Notes: a model not told the origin generated them from the sequence alone. Counted from the first letter of the stretch, positions 1 through 9,283 are shown. The stretch: 64,000 nt of DNA from Cohnella kolymensis (GCF_000829465.1 NZ_JXAL01000017.1:36130-100129); one strand, 5' to 3'. Program-made: numbers and translations.

Positions 1-2
1 CA

Positions 3-896
3 ATCCCGCTTGAGGATCTCGAGCGTCTCCATATGGACAGCGTTGATAATTTTCGGATGTTCCTGTCCACTAGACGGGAGCAAGCGAACAGCAAAATAAC
101 GATCTCTCGCAAGCTTTCCTCCCTTCGATCGTTATTCCATTATTTAAGCCAGATTGCCGAGGACGATAACTTTTACCCGCTGCTCAAGCGCAATGTCATG
201 GCCAAGGTGTCCATTAAACGTACGCAGAAGCCTAAGGACACCGCCGCCAAGCTCGAAGGCAAATTGCTGCAAGAACAGGAAATCAGCGAGTTCATTCACT
301 ACATTAAACAAGATTATGCTCATGATGCGGCGAACAACAAGCAGGCCATTTACGCACATGAACTCAATCGGATCCGGGATTGCTGCATCGTCAGTCTCAT
401 CCTGAACTCCGGTTTGCGCGTATCCGAACTCGTCAATTTAAACACAGATGATATGGATTTCAAAAAAAGGCTTCTTTACGTTTACCGAAAGGGGAAAAAT
501 GACGATACTTTCAAAACGCCCGTCTACTTCCGCCAAGATGCCCTCATCGATTTGGAACAATATTTAGCCCAGCGGGACACCCGGTATAAAGCGCCCAAAA
601 AAGAAAAAGCCCTCTTTCTCGCCATCGCTAACGGCAAAAAAGAAGGCTCAAGAATGACCAAACGCGCCATTCAAGAGATGGTGATGAAATACGCCAAACG
701 TTTCGGGAAGCCCTATTTGTCCGTACATAAGCTGCGCCACTCATTCGCGACGGATTATTATTTGCGCAATGATCTATACAAGACGCAAGAACAGCTGGGA
801 CACGCCTCGCCTGAGACGACTCAGATTTATGCTCATCTCACTGACAAAACAATGGCGGATGCGATTGATCGCCGCAAAACGGGAAACAATGAATGA
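3..896 (+). CDS. xerS: Tyrosine recombinase XerS, 5' end cut off by the window
   Basis: Site-specific tyrosine recombinase that resolves chromosome dimers at the dif site as a single-enzyme Xer system. The frame is open from base 3 through an internal ATG at 33, so the N-terminus lies outside the window (about 297 residues seen; XerS is normally about 356). Counting from the ATG at 33, all catalytic residues are visible: Arg129 (SGLRVSEL), Lys153 (YRKGKND), His232 and Arg235 (VHKLRHSFAT), His257 (LGHAS) and the nucleophile Tyr266 (TQIYAHLT). The segments YVYRKGKN and KTQEQLGHASPETTQIY are typical of XerS rather than XerC/D or phage integrases. No phage or integron context is present. A terminator overlaps the stop codon. 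Sure of family; XerS rather than a paralog is likely. Confidence 0.9.
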   Translation: MPLEDLERLHMDSVDNFRMFLSTRREQANSKITISRKLSSLRSLFHYLSQIAEDDNFYPLLKRNVMAKVSIKRTQKPKDTAAKLEGKLLQEQEISEFIHYIKQDYAHDAANNKQAIYAHELNRIRDCCIVSLILNSGLRVSELVNLNTDDMDFKKRLLYVYRKGKNDDTFKTPVYFRQDALIDLEQYLAQRDTRYKAPKKEKALFLAIANGKKEGSRMTKRAIQEMVMKYAKRFGKPYLSVHKLRHSFATDYYLRNDLYKTQEQLGHASPETTQIYAHLTDKTMADAIDRRKTGNNE

Positions 897-921
897 GGGG
901 CTGCTGCCCCTCATTTTTTTC
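893..921 (+). terminator. Rho-independent terminator of xerS
   Basis: Perfect 9-bp stem ATGAGGGGC / GCCCCTCAT with a TGCT loop followed by seven T. The left arm includes the xerS stop codon. Confidence 0.9.
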
Positions 922-967
922 TTTTCGTGCTCACATTTAACATCCTTAATAAGAACAGGGTGACTCT

Positions 968-1294
968 ATGTATAACGTATTCCGAACCACTGTCCTTGCT
1001 GCTCTGTTTTTCACAGCCACTTTGGGCGTACTGCCCGTCACAATCGCCGCAGGACAACCCGAATACGCCAAATGGGGCGAGATCGCAATGCAGCAAACGT
1101 CGGACAGATACCACGCTGCTATTGTGGATTATTTACACGTCGGCCGGGCGCACCCCGCACCCGGCATCTCGGAAGAAAAGTTCAAGCTATGGCTCCGCGA
1201 GAACAACCGGGAATTCGGCGTATATGTAACGATTCAATTCTACACGAGCACGGAACAGATCATTGCGATTCGTTTCCAGGAAACGCCGCGTTAA
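968..1294 (+). CDS. DUF3889 family secreted protein (YqzG/YhdC-like)
   Basis: Small exported protein of 108 residues. Residues 1 to about 28 form a signal peptide (hydrophobic LAALFFTATLGVLPV, then an AAG cleavage-like site). The mature part contains YAKWGEIAMQQTSDRYHAA and IVDYLHVGR, the conserved core of the DUF3889 family found in Bacillus YqzG and YhdC. The function of the family is unknown. The start ATG has a Shine-Dalgarno AGGGTGA. The stop overlaps by 4 bp the end of the convergent gene at 1291. Confidence 0.8.
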   Translation: MYNVFRTTVLAALFFTATLGVLPVTIAAGQPEYAKWGEIAMQQTSDRYHAAIVDYLHVGRAHPAPGISEEKFKLWLRENNREFGVYVTIQFYTSTEQIIAIRFQETPR

Positions 1295-1683
1295 TGTTCG
1301 TTTCTGGATTTGTAGGCTTGAACCAATTTCTTCGGAGCTGTCCGGAGGTATGCCTCCTCAATCAGTTGAGCGATTTCTTCCCAGTCACGAATCTGATCGG
1401 CCTTGATGGACACCCAGCCATGCTGCCCGATATACGGTGTTTTGTAAAAATGTCCTTGTCCGATTAGCAGCTGCTGGGTTTCTTTGTCCGTCTTGATGGA
1501 CATGCCAGGGTCCCCGCCGTTCTCGCCTTCCCCCATAAAAACAAAACTCTTGTCTCTAACACGCAATACCATATGCCCGAAGCCGTCGATCTTCTCTTCC
1601 GTTTCGGGCAGCTTTGATGCGTATTCTCTCACCTTGCCCAGCATTGCAACTCCGAGCTCCGATTTCATACTCTTGTCATGCAT
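1291..1683 (-). CDS. MmcQ/YjbR family protein (DUF419)
   Basis: Protein of 130 residues with the CyaY-like fold of the YjbR/MmcQ family, a DNA-binding-like fold of unknown biochemical role. Recognisable pieces are KIDGFGHMVLRVRDKSFVFM, the strand KTDKETQQLL and the helix region GQHGWVSIKADQIRDWEEI. The ATG has AGAAGGGGA about 10 bases upstream. A second member of the same family lies at 19379-19723. The upstream neighbour on the same strand is a small membrane protein. It converges with the DUF3889 gene. Confidence 0.8.
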   Translation of the reverse strand: MHDKSMKSELGVAMLGKVREYASKLPETEEKIDGFGHMVLRVRDKSFVFMGEGENGGDPGMSIKTDKETQQLLIGQGHFYKTPYIGQHGWVSIKADQIRDWEEIAQLIEEAYLRTAPKKLVQAYKSRNEH

Positions 1684-1722
1684 CTTGGAAATCCCCTTCT
1701 GTGTAGATTGCCGCAGCTGGGC

Positions 1723-1977
1723 TTACTTCGGTTTTCGGCGGAAAAAGCTGATTACCGACACCAGTGTTCCCACTAGATATATAGGTCCCACGACTACCAG
1801 CAGTGTAGCGATCGCCGCCAAGTCCCCCCAGCCGTCTTCGTCTCTCAGAGTCGTGATCAAAAAGAAAAGGCATCCGAGAGCATAAATTCCGAAAGCCCAC
1901 CATTTTCTTTTCCAAGCCGCCGCTGCAGGAAATGCAAGCAATACGATCCATATTAACAAATAAGCAGGACCATCCAT
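1723..1977 (-). CDS. Small membrane protein, unknown
   Basis: 84-residue protein with three likely membrane helices (about residues 4-21, 28-45 and 52-76), a charged DEDG turn between helices 2 and 3 and a basic C-terminus FRRKPK. A GAGGGTGAGAGG stretch precedes the ATG. No family is recognised. A longer overlapping frame (1676-1987) was rejected because its composition is not protein-like. It may be cotranscribed with the MmcQ gene 40 bp downstream. Confidence 0.6.
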   Translation of the reverse strand: MDGPAYLLIWIVLLAFPAAAAWKRKWWAFGIYALGCLFFLITTLRDEDGWGDLAAIATLLVVVGPIYLVGTLVSVISFFRRKPK

Positions 1978-2070
1978 TGCCTCTCACCCTCTTTGCCGTC
2001 GTTCATTTAATTATATACGATAAATGCGGTATGATTAATCTATATCTGACCATTCGAGAGAGGTGTCATT

Positions 2071-3458
2071 ATGGAATATCGCATCGAAAGAGATACGATC
2101 GGAGAAATACAAGTTCCTGCGAATAAGTTATGGGGCGCCCAGACGCAGCGCAGCTCCGAGAATTTCCGGATCGGTACGGAAAGAATGCCCGCCGAGCTCA
2201 TCACGGTCTTCGCCGTTCTCAAAAAAAGCGCAGCTATCGTCAATCTGGAACTGGGCAAGCTGGATGCGGACAAAGCCAAGGCGATCATCACTGCGGCTGA
2301 GGAAGTTATCGAAGGCAAATGGGACGATCACTTTCCGCTCGTTGTATGGCAGACGGGAAGCGGAACCCAATCCAATATGAACGTCAATGAAGTGATCGCT
2401 AACAGAGCGAATCAACTGCTTGAGCAGCAAGGAATCGACAGCCGTGTCCATCCGAACGACGATGTCAATATGTCTCAAAGCTCCAACGACACTTTTCCGA
2501 CAGCCATGCATATGGCCGCACTTGTGACTGTAGAAGATCGGGTGCTTCCTGCGATTATAACCCTGAAGGAGACATTAGAACAGAAAAGCCGCGAATTCAC
2601 CGATATTATCAAAATCGGAAGAACGCATTTGCAGGACGCTACTCCGCTCACGCTCGGACAGGAAATAAGCGGTTGGGTACGCATGCTTGAGAAGTGCGAG
2701 CGGATGCTGCGGGAAAGCTCCTCCAGCTTGCAAGAGCTCGCCATCGGAGGCACGGCAGTCGGAACAGGCATTAACGCTCATCCGCAATTCGGCGGCAAGG
2801 TGGCCGAACGAATCAGCCTGCTGACAGGAAAGACGTTCGTATCCGCCCCGAATAAGTTTCATTCCTTAACAAGCCATGATGAGATTGTGTACGTTCATGG
2901 AGCGCTCAAAGCGCTGGCCGCCGATCTGATGAAGATCGCCAACGATGTCCGCTGGCTGGCCAGCGGGCCGAGAAGCGGAATCGGCGAAATCACGATTCCG
3001 GCGAATGAGCCGGGCAGCTCCATCATGCCCGGCAAAGTGAACCCGACACAGTCGGAAGCGATGACGATGGTTGTTACACAAGTGATGGGCAACGATGTTA
3101 CGATCGGTATGGCGTCCAGCAGGGGAACTTCGAGCTCAATGTTTTCAAGCCCGTCATCATTTATAATTTTCTGCAATCCGCACGTCTTCTCTCCGATGCC
3201 ATGCAGTCATTCAACGACAATTGCGCGGTCGGAATAGAAGCGAATGTGCCGGTGATTCAAGGTCATCTGGAGCGCTCGCTGATGCTGGTGACGGCGCTTA
3301 ATCCGCACATCGGTTACGAGAATGCGGCAGCCATTGCCAAAACCGCCCACAAGCGAGGACTCACTCTTAAAGAGGCCGCTCTTGAAAGCGGTCTGCTGAC
3401 CGAAGCGCAGTTCGACGAAATTGTCCGGCCTGAACATATGATTCACCCTAAGGAATAA
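2071..3458 (+). pseudogene. fumC: Class II fumarase FumC, broken by one frameshift
   Basis: Fumarate hydratase of the TCA cycle (fumarate to L-malate), homotetrameric and cytosolic. Residues 1-350 match class II fumarase: the N-terminal [25 protein letters not shown], the [17 protein letters not shown] region, [15 protein letters not shown] and the signature [16 protein letters not shown]. After GMASS (3120) the frame is lost. The next frame continues with the expected [18 protein letters not shown] and runs to HMIHPKE at 3458. Restoring one base (a C giving CAG GGG AAC) at 3120/3121 would make an ordinary enzyme of about 462 residues. ATG with AGAGAGGTG upstream. A sequencing deletion is as likely as a real mutation, because TCA-cycle fumarase is rarely lost. 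Confidence 0.9.
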
Positions 3459-3469
3459 TGCTTCAGCAG

Positions 3470-3506
3470 AACAAGGCCCAGTCGCTTGAACCGACTGGGC
3501 CTTGTT
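3470..3506. terminator. Bidirectional terminator between fumC and phzF-like gene
   Basis: Perfect 15-bp inverted repeat (AACAAGGCCCAGTCG and its complement) with a 7-base loop, between two convergent genes. T-rich sequence follows on the plus strand. Confidence 0.9.
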
Positions 3507-3512
3507 CTCTTT

Positions 3513-4307
3513 CTATGAAATCAGCCGTCCCTTCAATGTCGTTACTGCCTGACCGGATATCCGGATCCGCTCACCCTCAATCTTAAGCTTCAATACGCCG
3601 CCCCGCTTCGATATCTGCAGAGCAGAAAATTCATCCTTATGCAGACGCTTCTGCCAATACGGGCCCAAGCAGCAATGCGCAGAACCTGTCACCGGATCTT
3701 CGTCGATTCCTACACCCGGAAAAAAGCACCTCGATACAAAATCGACCGCTTTGTCATTCGCCCGGCTGGTTACGATGACTCCTCGGCCCTCTAGTCGTCT
3801 AAGGAGCTCCATTTTCGGCTTCAAGCTTTTGACGACCTCTTGGTTCTCCACTTCCACGATATAGTCCATGCGATTTCTTCCCACGTACTTCAAAGGAACA
3901 CCCAAAGCCTCTTCAAGAAAGCCCGGAGCTTCACAAGCGTTGTCCCGCTCCAACGGGAAATCGAGGACGATCCAGTCTCCGCTCCTGGATGCTGTCAGCA
4001 CACCGCTCTTCGTCATGAACCGGAGCTCGGCCGCCGAATCATATCCTTCGGTCCACAGAATATGAGCGCTTGCCAAAGTCGCATGGCCGCACAGATCAAC
4101 CTCTGCCTGAGGCGTGAACCATCTGAGTGAGTAATATCCGTCAACCTTATGTAAAAGAGCGGTCTCCGCCAAATTCATTTCAGCGCCGACATTCTGCATC
4201 CATTCCTCCGACACAGCACCTTCAACCATGCACACACCCGCCGGATTACCTTTGAACGCCTCATTCGTGAACGCATCAACCGTATAAATCGCTAAATTGG
4301 ACGGCAA
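3513..4307 (-). CDS. PhzF family isomerase
   Basis: 264-residue protein of the PhzF/diaminopimelate-epimerase-like fold. PhzF itself isomerises a phenazine precursor; most homologs such as this one have unknown substrates. Visible motifs are NPAGVC, the catalytic Glu48 in NLAETALL, DLCGHATLASAH and FPGVGIDEDPVTGSAHCCLGP (substrate-binding GSAH). The start is TTG, chosen because AAAGGAG lies 9 bases upstream. No phenazine genes are nearby, so a phenazine role is unlikely. Monocistronic and convergent with fumC. Confidence 0.88.
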   Translation of the reverse strand: MPSNLAIYTVDAFTNEAFKGNPAGVCMVEGAVSEEWMQNVGAEMNLAETALLHKVDGYYSLRWFTPQAEVDLCGHATLASAHILWTEGYDSAAELRFMTKSGVLTASRSGDWIVLDFPLERDNACEAPGFLEEALGVPLKYVGRNRMDYIVEVENQEVVKSLKPKMELLRRLEGRGVIVTSRANDKAVDFVSRCFFPGVGIDEDPVTGSAHCCLGPYWQKRLHKDEFSALQISKRGGVLKLKIEGERIRISGQAVTTLKGRLIS

Positions 4308-4394
4308 AATCCACCACTCCTTTAAAGGGGCTGTATGTGCAGCAAAACTCGCATTAAACGTCTGTCTCGGCTGTTATCATCTTAGCATAAAAAA

Positions 4395-4433
4395 GAACCC
4401 CTTGGCATTCCCGACGGAATGACTAAGGGGTTC
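4395..4433 (-). terminator. Terminator after zinc-ribbon gene
   Basis: Stem GAACCCCTT / AAGGGGTTC extended by GCATTCC / GGAATG, with an A-run at 4386-4394 that reads as a U-tract on the minus strand. Confidence 0.8.
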
Positions 4434-4435
4434 GC

Positions 4436-4651
4436 TTATGCATGGATATTGCCGGCTGTAAGCTCCCGGATTCGATTTAACGATAACCCGGTGTGCTGCA
4501 CCACATCCATTATGCTCGCTTCGCGGTTGTTAGACAGATATTCTTTAATTTTGAGCAAATCTTCCTTCTGGCTTTCAATGCAATCGTTACATAAGCGGAT
4601 CCGACGCTCTAACATCACTTTACCGCAATCCCTACAATTGACGACCGACAC
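4436..4651 (-). CDS. Small zinc-ribbon/HTH protein, YvyF-like
   Basis: 71-residue protein. Two CxxC pairs (CRDC and CNDC, about residues 6-9 and 21-24) suggest a zinc ribbon, followed by a helix-turn-helix-like C-terminus (IMDVVQHTGLSLNRIREL). The arrangement resembles the flagellar-operon protein YvyF, but no flagellar genes are here. The GTG start at 4651 is chosen because GGGAGG lies 8 bases upstream; longer readings would overlap rsgI and start with low-complexity sequence. It lies 73 bp downstream of rsgI and may share its transcript. Function unknown. Confidence 0.65.
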   Translation of the reverse strand: MSVVNCRDCGKVMLERRIRLCNDCIESQKEDLLKIKEYLSNNREASIMDVVQHTGLSLNRIRELTAGNIHA

Positions 4652-4724
4652 AATCACGAACCTCCCAATTTTAAGCTTTCCATGACGTATTACGTCGAAA
4701 AGCGTCGATTTATGGGGGTGCTCG

Positions 4725-6105
4725 TTAAAAACTTCCTTGATTGTCTTCATTATGTTTATCGTCTTGATCCGTTTTTTTACGTTTGTCCTCTTTACTGTCT
4801 TTATCGTCCACATTCACCGGGGCGACCGGTATAACGGTGCCGTCATCGTCGTAGTCACTGCCGGGATTGACTTCGTTGTTAACATCGCCCGGGCTGCGAT
4901 GGTCTTCTTGGCTGTCCGGATTATTATGTTGCTCTGTGCCGTCGTCATCTAAAGGATCATCCGTATCGCCGGAATCCATATGATCATCCGGAACATCCGG
5001 GGAGCTTGCCCCGCTCCCGCTTGTGTCATCATCTTGGCGCTCGCTACCTTCTTGGCCGCCTGCATGGTCTTCCACGCTTTTATCCTCTTGTGCTTCGCTT
5101 TCATCACGATCTTTTCTCTCAACTTTCGGACGATCGTCTTCTCCCTTGTTATCTCTTTTGCCGGATTTTTTTGCTCTTTGCTCCTTTTCCAGATTCGGCT
5201 CCGGCTCAAGATTAACCGCCGGTCTTTCCTGCACTTGCAGGTTGAACGGCTTGACCGCAGCTGGAGGGCTCAGTACTTCATCCGTCTGCTCCGTCACGGC
5301 CGTCTCGGGCAGCTTTTCTTCGCTACCGAGCTGAATGGCTGTTGCCTGTTCGCCGAAAAAGCTTTCCATATTCACGCCTGCGTCTTGCAGCGATAAAGCT
5401 ATGGAATGCGTGCGAAGTTCCTCGGTGTTTAGCGTAATCCCTCGTTGTTTCGCCTGTTCGTATACGAGCAATTTGTTGATGGTTAAGCCCATCTGTTTCG
5501 CTTGTGTGCGTTTGTTTTGGTCTGTGTGGTACAGTTCGAAGCTGCATTCAGCCAGTACCGGAGACATTTTCTCCAGATCGACGTCAAAAGAATGTTCTCC
5601 CAAATCGACCACCGACATAAAAACATATTTTTTTCTCGGTGTTTGTGTCCAGATACCCTTGCTCTTTGGCCTTGGACACGATGGCTTCAACAGCTTCATA
5701 GAGCGGTTCGTCCAATAATTCTTCTTCCGTGATCAATTGCTGCGCATCTTCATTGACCAGGCTCACCGCATCCACATTGCCATCCCCGTCAACTATCAGT
5801 TCGATGCTGGGGTTAATATCGATAGCGATCATCGCGACAGGCTCCGATGCGCCCGGTGTTCTCATTAGCTGAACCGATAATCCGAACAATAGGAGCAAAG
5901 ATGCGGCTGCCGACGCCATCCTTCTTAGCCGATGTACCCGGCGCCCGCTCTGTTGTCTCGGCATTTCCTCCGCCGCGGGCATCGCAATCCGCTGTCCCAA
6001 TGCGTATTGGACCGATGGATTCCGCAAATTGCGAAATTTACCGTCATCGCAAAGAATGACGACTGTGCCGTCGCTTATTTTCATCACAACGCCTTGCATT
6101 TCCAT
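4725..6105 (-). pseudogene. rsgI: Anti-sigma factor RsgI, one frameshift in an A7 tract
   Basis: Membrane-anchored anti-sigma-I factor. The N-terminal domain (MQGVVMKISDGTVVILCDDG) holds SigI inside the cell, one membrane helix follows (about residues 64-83, ASLLLLFGLSVQL), then the periplasmic AIDINPSIELIVDGDGNV segment. After about residue 158 (NTEKK) the frame breaks in a run of seven A at 5628-5634 (minus strand). The other frame continues with YVFMSVVDLGEHSFDVDL and ends in a long acidic, Asp/Glu/Ser-rich tail. Removing one A would give about 459 residues. The ATG at 6105 has GGGAGAG 5 bases upstream and follows the sigI stop directly, so the two are translationally coupled. The A7 run could be a read error, a mutation or a slippage site. 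Confidence 0.85.
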
Positions 6106-6107
6106 AT

Positions 6108-6824
6108 TCACTCTCCCATTCCGCTGAAGGAAACGGTGCTCCGAATTCGGCCAAAATCCTCGTATGTAAAGATAAGAATAAGAGCGATCAGATACTTTCT
6201 GTTTCGCTCCAATGTTTTTTTGCTAACCGTCGCTAAATTAAGCATGGCCTTGATCGGCAACTGCTTCGTTCTTAGCAAATGCGCCCTTAATTCCGGATAT
6301 TCGTTCAATTTTTTCGCCAATTGAATCATGTGGATCCGCGCATCCAGATGGCTCGGAGAACACTCTTCCAGCTCTTCCAGACGAACACCGTATTCTTGCA
6401 GCATTTCGTCATAACGCGAAAGCTCCTGTGCCAGCTCCATCGCAGCTTGTTCGCGCTCATAGGCTTCCATTGAACTGGAAAAAGCGGCGGATGACAATTC
6501 CAAGTCATCATCGTCGCTCCATATGATGCTTTCGGTTTTCAGCTGCTTGCCGTTTCTCCGAAATTCATCGATAAGCCGATTGCGAATAATCATAAATGCA
6601 AAATTATCAAATGTTTTGCCGTGCGACGTGTCATAGCGATCGATCGCCTCATTAAAAGCAATGAGCCCGACACTTGCCTCATCATCGCTCCAGCCGATTT
6701 TGCATTTGCAAATATGAGATACCACCCGCAGCACGAATGGCCGATAGGTCTCAATCAACTTACCGCGCTCTTCTGCACTCCCGTCGTGAATGAGCAGAAT
6801 AACCCGTTCAATCGAACTATCCAT
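6108..6824 (-). CDS. sigI: RNA polymerase sigma factor SigI
   Basis: Alternative sigma factor of the SigI family (heat and cell-envelope stress in Bacillus; polysaccharide sensing in clostridia). Region 2 is visible around residues 20-95 (LIETYRPFVLRVVSHICKC, then FDNFAFMIIRNRLIDEFRR). A SigI-type C-terminal region follows (PIKAMLNLATVSKKTLERNRKYLIAL, a helix-turn-helix for -35 recognition). 238 residues, the usual size. The ATG at 6824 is preferred over the GTG at 6836 because AGGAAGTG is spaced correctly. rsgI follows in the same operon, the standard arrangement. Confidence 0.92.
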   Translation of the reverse strand: MDSSIERVILLIHDGSAEERGKLIETYRPFVLRVVSHICKCKIGWSDDEASVGLIAFNEAIDRYDTSHGKTFDNFAFMIIRNRLIDEFRRNGKQLKTESIIWSDDDDLELSSAAFSSSMEAYEREQAAMELAQELSRYDEMLQEYGVRLEELEECSPSHLDARIHMIQLAKKLNEYPELRAHLLRTKQLPIKAMLNLATVSKKTLERNRKYLIALILIFTYEDFGRIRSTVSFSGMGE

Positions 6825-6913
6825 AACCGCTATCACTTCCTATTTCGCAGGAACTCGGTTTTTTATGTCGGTCTTCTCCAATAATAAGAACTCTCTATCC
6901 ACTTTATATATCG

Positions 6914-6985
6914 AACAATTTATGAATTGTTTAAAGATAAAGCGGTATACCGTCTTCCCCCAGATAAACGGAGGGTTATCCGTTT
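6914..6985. repeat. Three short palindromes upstream of sigI
   Basis: The divergent intergenic region between sigI and the GNAT gene holds three separate perfect palindromes: AACAATT-TATG-AATTGTT (6914-6931), CGGTATACCG (6943-6952) and AAACGGA-N6-TCCGTTT (6966-6985). They are possible operators or leader hairpins. No match to a known operator is claimed. Confidence 0.5.
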
Positions 6986-7076
6986 AGGTTTGATGGACAG
7001 CAGCGCTGTTTTTTGCGTGAAATAGTATATTGATGCTACGATGGAAATATATGACGATCAGAGGGGAAGAGACGAA

Positions 7077-7958
7077 TTGATCACGTACAAAAAATTGAGC
7101 GAGCTGTCCATTGAAGATGTAATTGCCCTGTGGAACCGAAGCTTTGAGGAATATTTGGTTAATATTACGATGACTGTCACAACGTTCTTACGAAGAGTGG
7201 TAATCGAGGATCTGTCTTTGGAGCATTCATTCGCTGCATATGTCGACGGGCAGCCCGTCGGCATTGTCGTTAACGGTTTCCGCCAGGTCAATGGCGACAA
7301 GGTCGGCTGGAACGGCGGCACGGCCATTGTACCCGAGCATCGCGGTAAAGGGTTAGGACTTATTTTGATGCAGGAGAATATCGAGCGATATCGGCGCGAA
7401 GGCGTGCAGATTGCACTGCTGGAAGCGATCAGTGAGAATGAACGGGCAATCAAGCTATATCGAAATGTCGGCTATACAATCGAAGATCAGTTGACGTTCA
7501 TGAACACATCCGGCGATCTGCCCGAAGATGTGTTCGGCTCCTCCGACCCCAATGGCCGCTATACCATAAAGAGGGGCATGGCCCGCGATATCCGAGCGTT
7601 CCCTTTCCACAAACCGCTTGCCGCATGGCAGACCCAGTGGCCAAGTGTAAAAGACGGCGAAAGTATCATCATATTCGACGGTACGGAAGCCGTTGGCTAT
7701 GCTCTTTACAAACAAGTCTACGATGATTCCGGGAATTTAACGATGATTTCATTGTACCAGTGCGAGGCATTGCCCGGTCATCAGGATCAGGATGCGATCC
7801 TTCGGTTAGCCCTGCATGAAGTCTACCGTCCTCATAGCTTTTCTTGCAGAAGAATTACCGTTAACCTGAGCAAATCGAATGAAGTCGTGATTCGGGCGTT
7901 AACGGACGCCGGCTTCGAGAAACAGGTGGATTTGGTACATATGAAAAAAATGATTTAA
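7077..7958 (+). CDS. GNAT family N-acetyltransferase
   Basis: Acetyl-CoA-dependent acetyltransferase of unknown substrate, 293 residues. The N-terminal GNAT domain shows AIVPEHRGKGLGLILMQENI (motif A, acetyl-CoA pyrophosphate loop) and EAISENERAIKLYRNVGY (motif B). The second half resembles a degenerate second GNAT-like domain (YALYKQVYDDSGNLTMISL). The TTG at 7077 is chosen because AGAGGGGAAG precedes it; the ATG at 7041 has no ribosome site. Divergent from sigI, followed by a terminator. Confidence 0.8.
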   Translation: MITYKKLSELSIEDVIALWNRSFEEYLVNITMTVTTFLRRVVIEDLSLEHSFAAYVDGQPVGIVVNGFRQVNGDKVGWNGGTAIVPEHRGKGLGLILMQENIERYRREGVQIALLEAISENERAIKLYRNVGYTIEDQLTFMNTSGDLPEDVFGSSDPNGRYTIKRGMARDIRAFPFHKPLAAWQTQWPSVKDGESIIIFDGTEAVGYALYKQVYDDSGNLTMISLYQCEALPGHQDQDAILRLALHEVYRPHSFSCRRITVNLSKSNEVVIRALTDAGFEKQVDLVHMKKMI

Positions 7959-7969
7959 ACTTGCAAAAT

Positions 7970-8010
7970 AAAAGACGCATTCGCTCTGATTCGAGAGGAA
8001 TGCGTCTTTT
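7970..8010. terminator. Bidirectional terminator
   Basis: 13-bp perfect stem AAAAGACGCATTC / GAATGCGTCTTTT between convergent genes, with an A-run on the left and T-run on the right. Confidence 0.88.
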
Positions 8011-8015
8011 GTCTA

Positions 8016-9283
8016 TTATTTACCTATCTTCTCTACCACTCTATTTACTGCCTCTTCATGAGCCGGACTGTATATCTTAAGAAGCCAAATGGCTGCTCCT
8101 TTCAGACCGTGCCGCTTGGCGAGACCGATCTTATCATCGATAGAATCCGGGGTTTCGCTGCCCAGACTGATCCCGAGCAAAAGTTTGTTTTTAGGTACCC
8201 CTGCTTTAACGAGCATTGTGATCGCATCATCCACCATCGAATTGGGTTCCGGTCCTGTTACACCTTTCGGGTGATACTTATACGCCATGATCATCAAATC
8301 TTCTGCCATGGATGCGAGCGTTATATAATCATAGCCTTTGTAGGCACTGTTCGGAGGAGGTACGGCAACAGATACCGTGGCTCCGAGAGGTGATATTTTA
8401 TCGACGAGCTGTCTCACGTAATCATTGAGCAATTTTTGCTGGGAAGCCGCATCAAGCTTCAAGCCGAGCCCCTCGAAATCCAGCATCACACCGCCGAACC
8501 CTTTGTCCTTCACCAAGGCAGCGATGCTGTCGATGGAACGATTGCGAAGCGTCTCATCGCTTAGCATTAGAGTCAGCTGATTGTCCCCATCCAAGGAATA
8601 CACCATGAGATACGGTTTGACGCCCTCAGCGGCAGCGCCTGACACGAGGGATTCGGGTGTTATATCTCCAGCTGCTTCAGGCCAGAAATATTCTCCGCCT
8701 TCAAGCGTAAATTCACCTTTCTCATTGATGTGACTCCACCCGAACGCAACGGAATCCATAGAGGAAATTTTACCTCTTTGTTGGAAAGAGCCGAGCGCAT
8801 AGAAAGAGCGCAAATGTATTTTCTTCTTCGGAGAACGATCGTCACAGTCTGCGCGGCCCCGCTCCAGCCGACCTGTGCACCGAATTCGGTGCTGAAGAAC
8901 CTGAGCGGAATGAGGATGTTATCATTCACAACCAGGGGAGCACTAAGGAGCGCCACCTTCTTCCCGTTCACATCCGCCGTCTTCTGTCCCAGGCGCAGCA
9001 CGACTTTTTTGGCTTCCCCGTCTACCACTGTTTGGGCGATAACGGCTTTGTTCTTGCCGTCCCAATCTACCTTAATTCCTAAAGCTTCGCCAATGGATCG
9101 GAAAGGCACCATAGTCACGTTGTTCTTCACCGTCGGCGCCGCATTGAAGGCTAACGGCACATCGTCCAGAATGATTTTGACATTCGGCACAGCTGCAGCC
9201 GCGGCGGAAGGCTTAAGCGGGACTCCGCTTGCTAGAGTCGTGCCCAGCAAAGCGATTAGAGCTGTTTTTCCCCATAAACTCAT
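8016..9283 (-). pseudogene. Stalk-domain GH18 glycosidase (spore-type), one frameshift
   Basis: Secreted cell-wall or spore glycosidase. From 9283: a signal peptide (residues 1-29), then a copper-amine-oxidase N-terminal-like 'stalk' domain (IILDDVPLAFNAAPTVKNNVT, MVPFRSIGEALGIKVDW, ILIPLRFFSTEFGAQVGW). The frame is lost near 8834; the second frame carries a GH18 TIM barrel (FYALGSFQQRG, GFGGVMLDFEGLG with the catalytic Glu, WLLKIYSPAHE near the end). One missing T (GTT TCT CCG) would fuse them into about 422 residues. The stalk plus GH18 layout is common in Bacillus/Paenibacillus germination-associated hydrolases. The first Asp of the DxxDxE motif is absent (GGVMLDFE), so activity may be altered. 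Confidence 0.82.

Noticed and set aside
3..896. Phage integrase or mobile element
   Set aside because: Sequence landmarks are those of housekeeping XerS and no phage genes or attachment repeats are nearby.
1676..1987. 103-codon minus frame overlapping the 84-residue membrane protein
   Set aside because: No hydrophobic pattern or family resemblance; the 84-residue frame has helices and a ribosome site.
3513..4307. Phenazine biosynthesis locus
   Set aside because: Only a PhzF-family isomerase is present, without phzA-G partners.
4737..5732. Long open frames on the plus strand opposite rsgI
   Set aside because: They are the antisense of a low-complexity acidic coding region; composition is Phe/Leu/Ser-rich without domain features and no ribosome sites.
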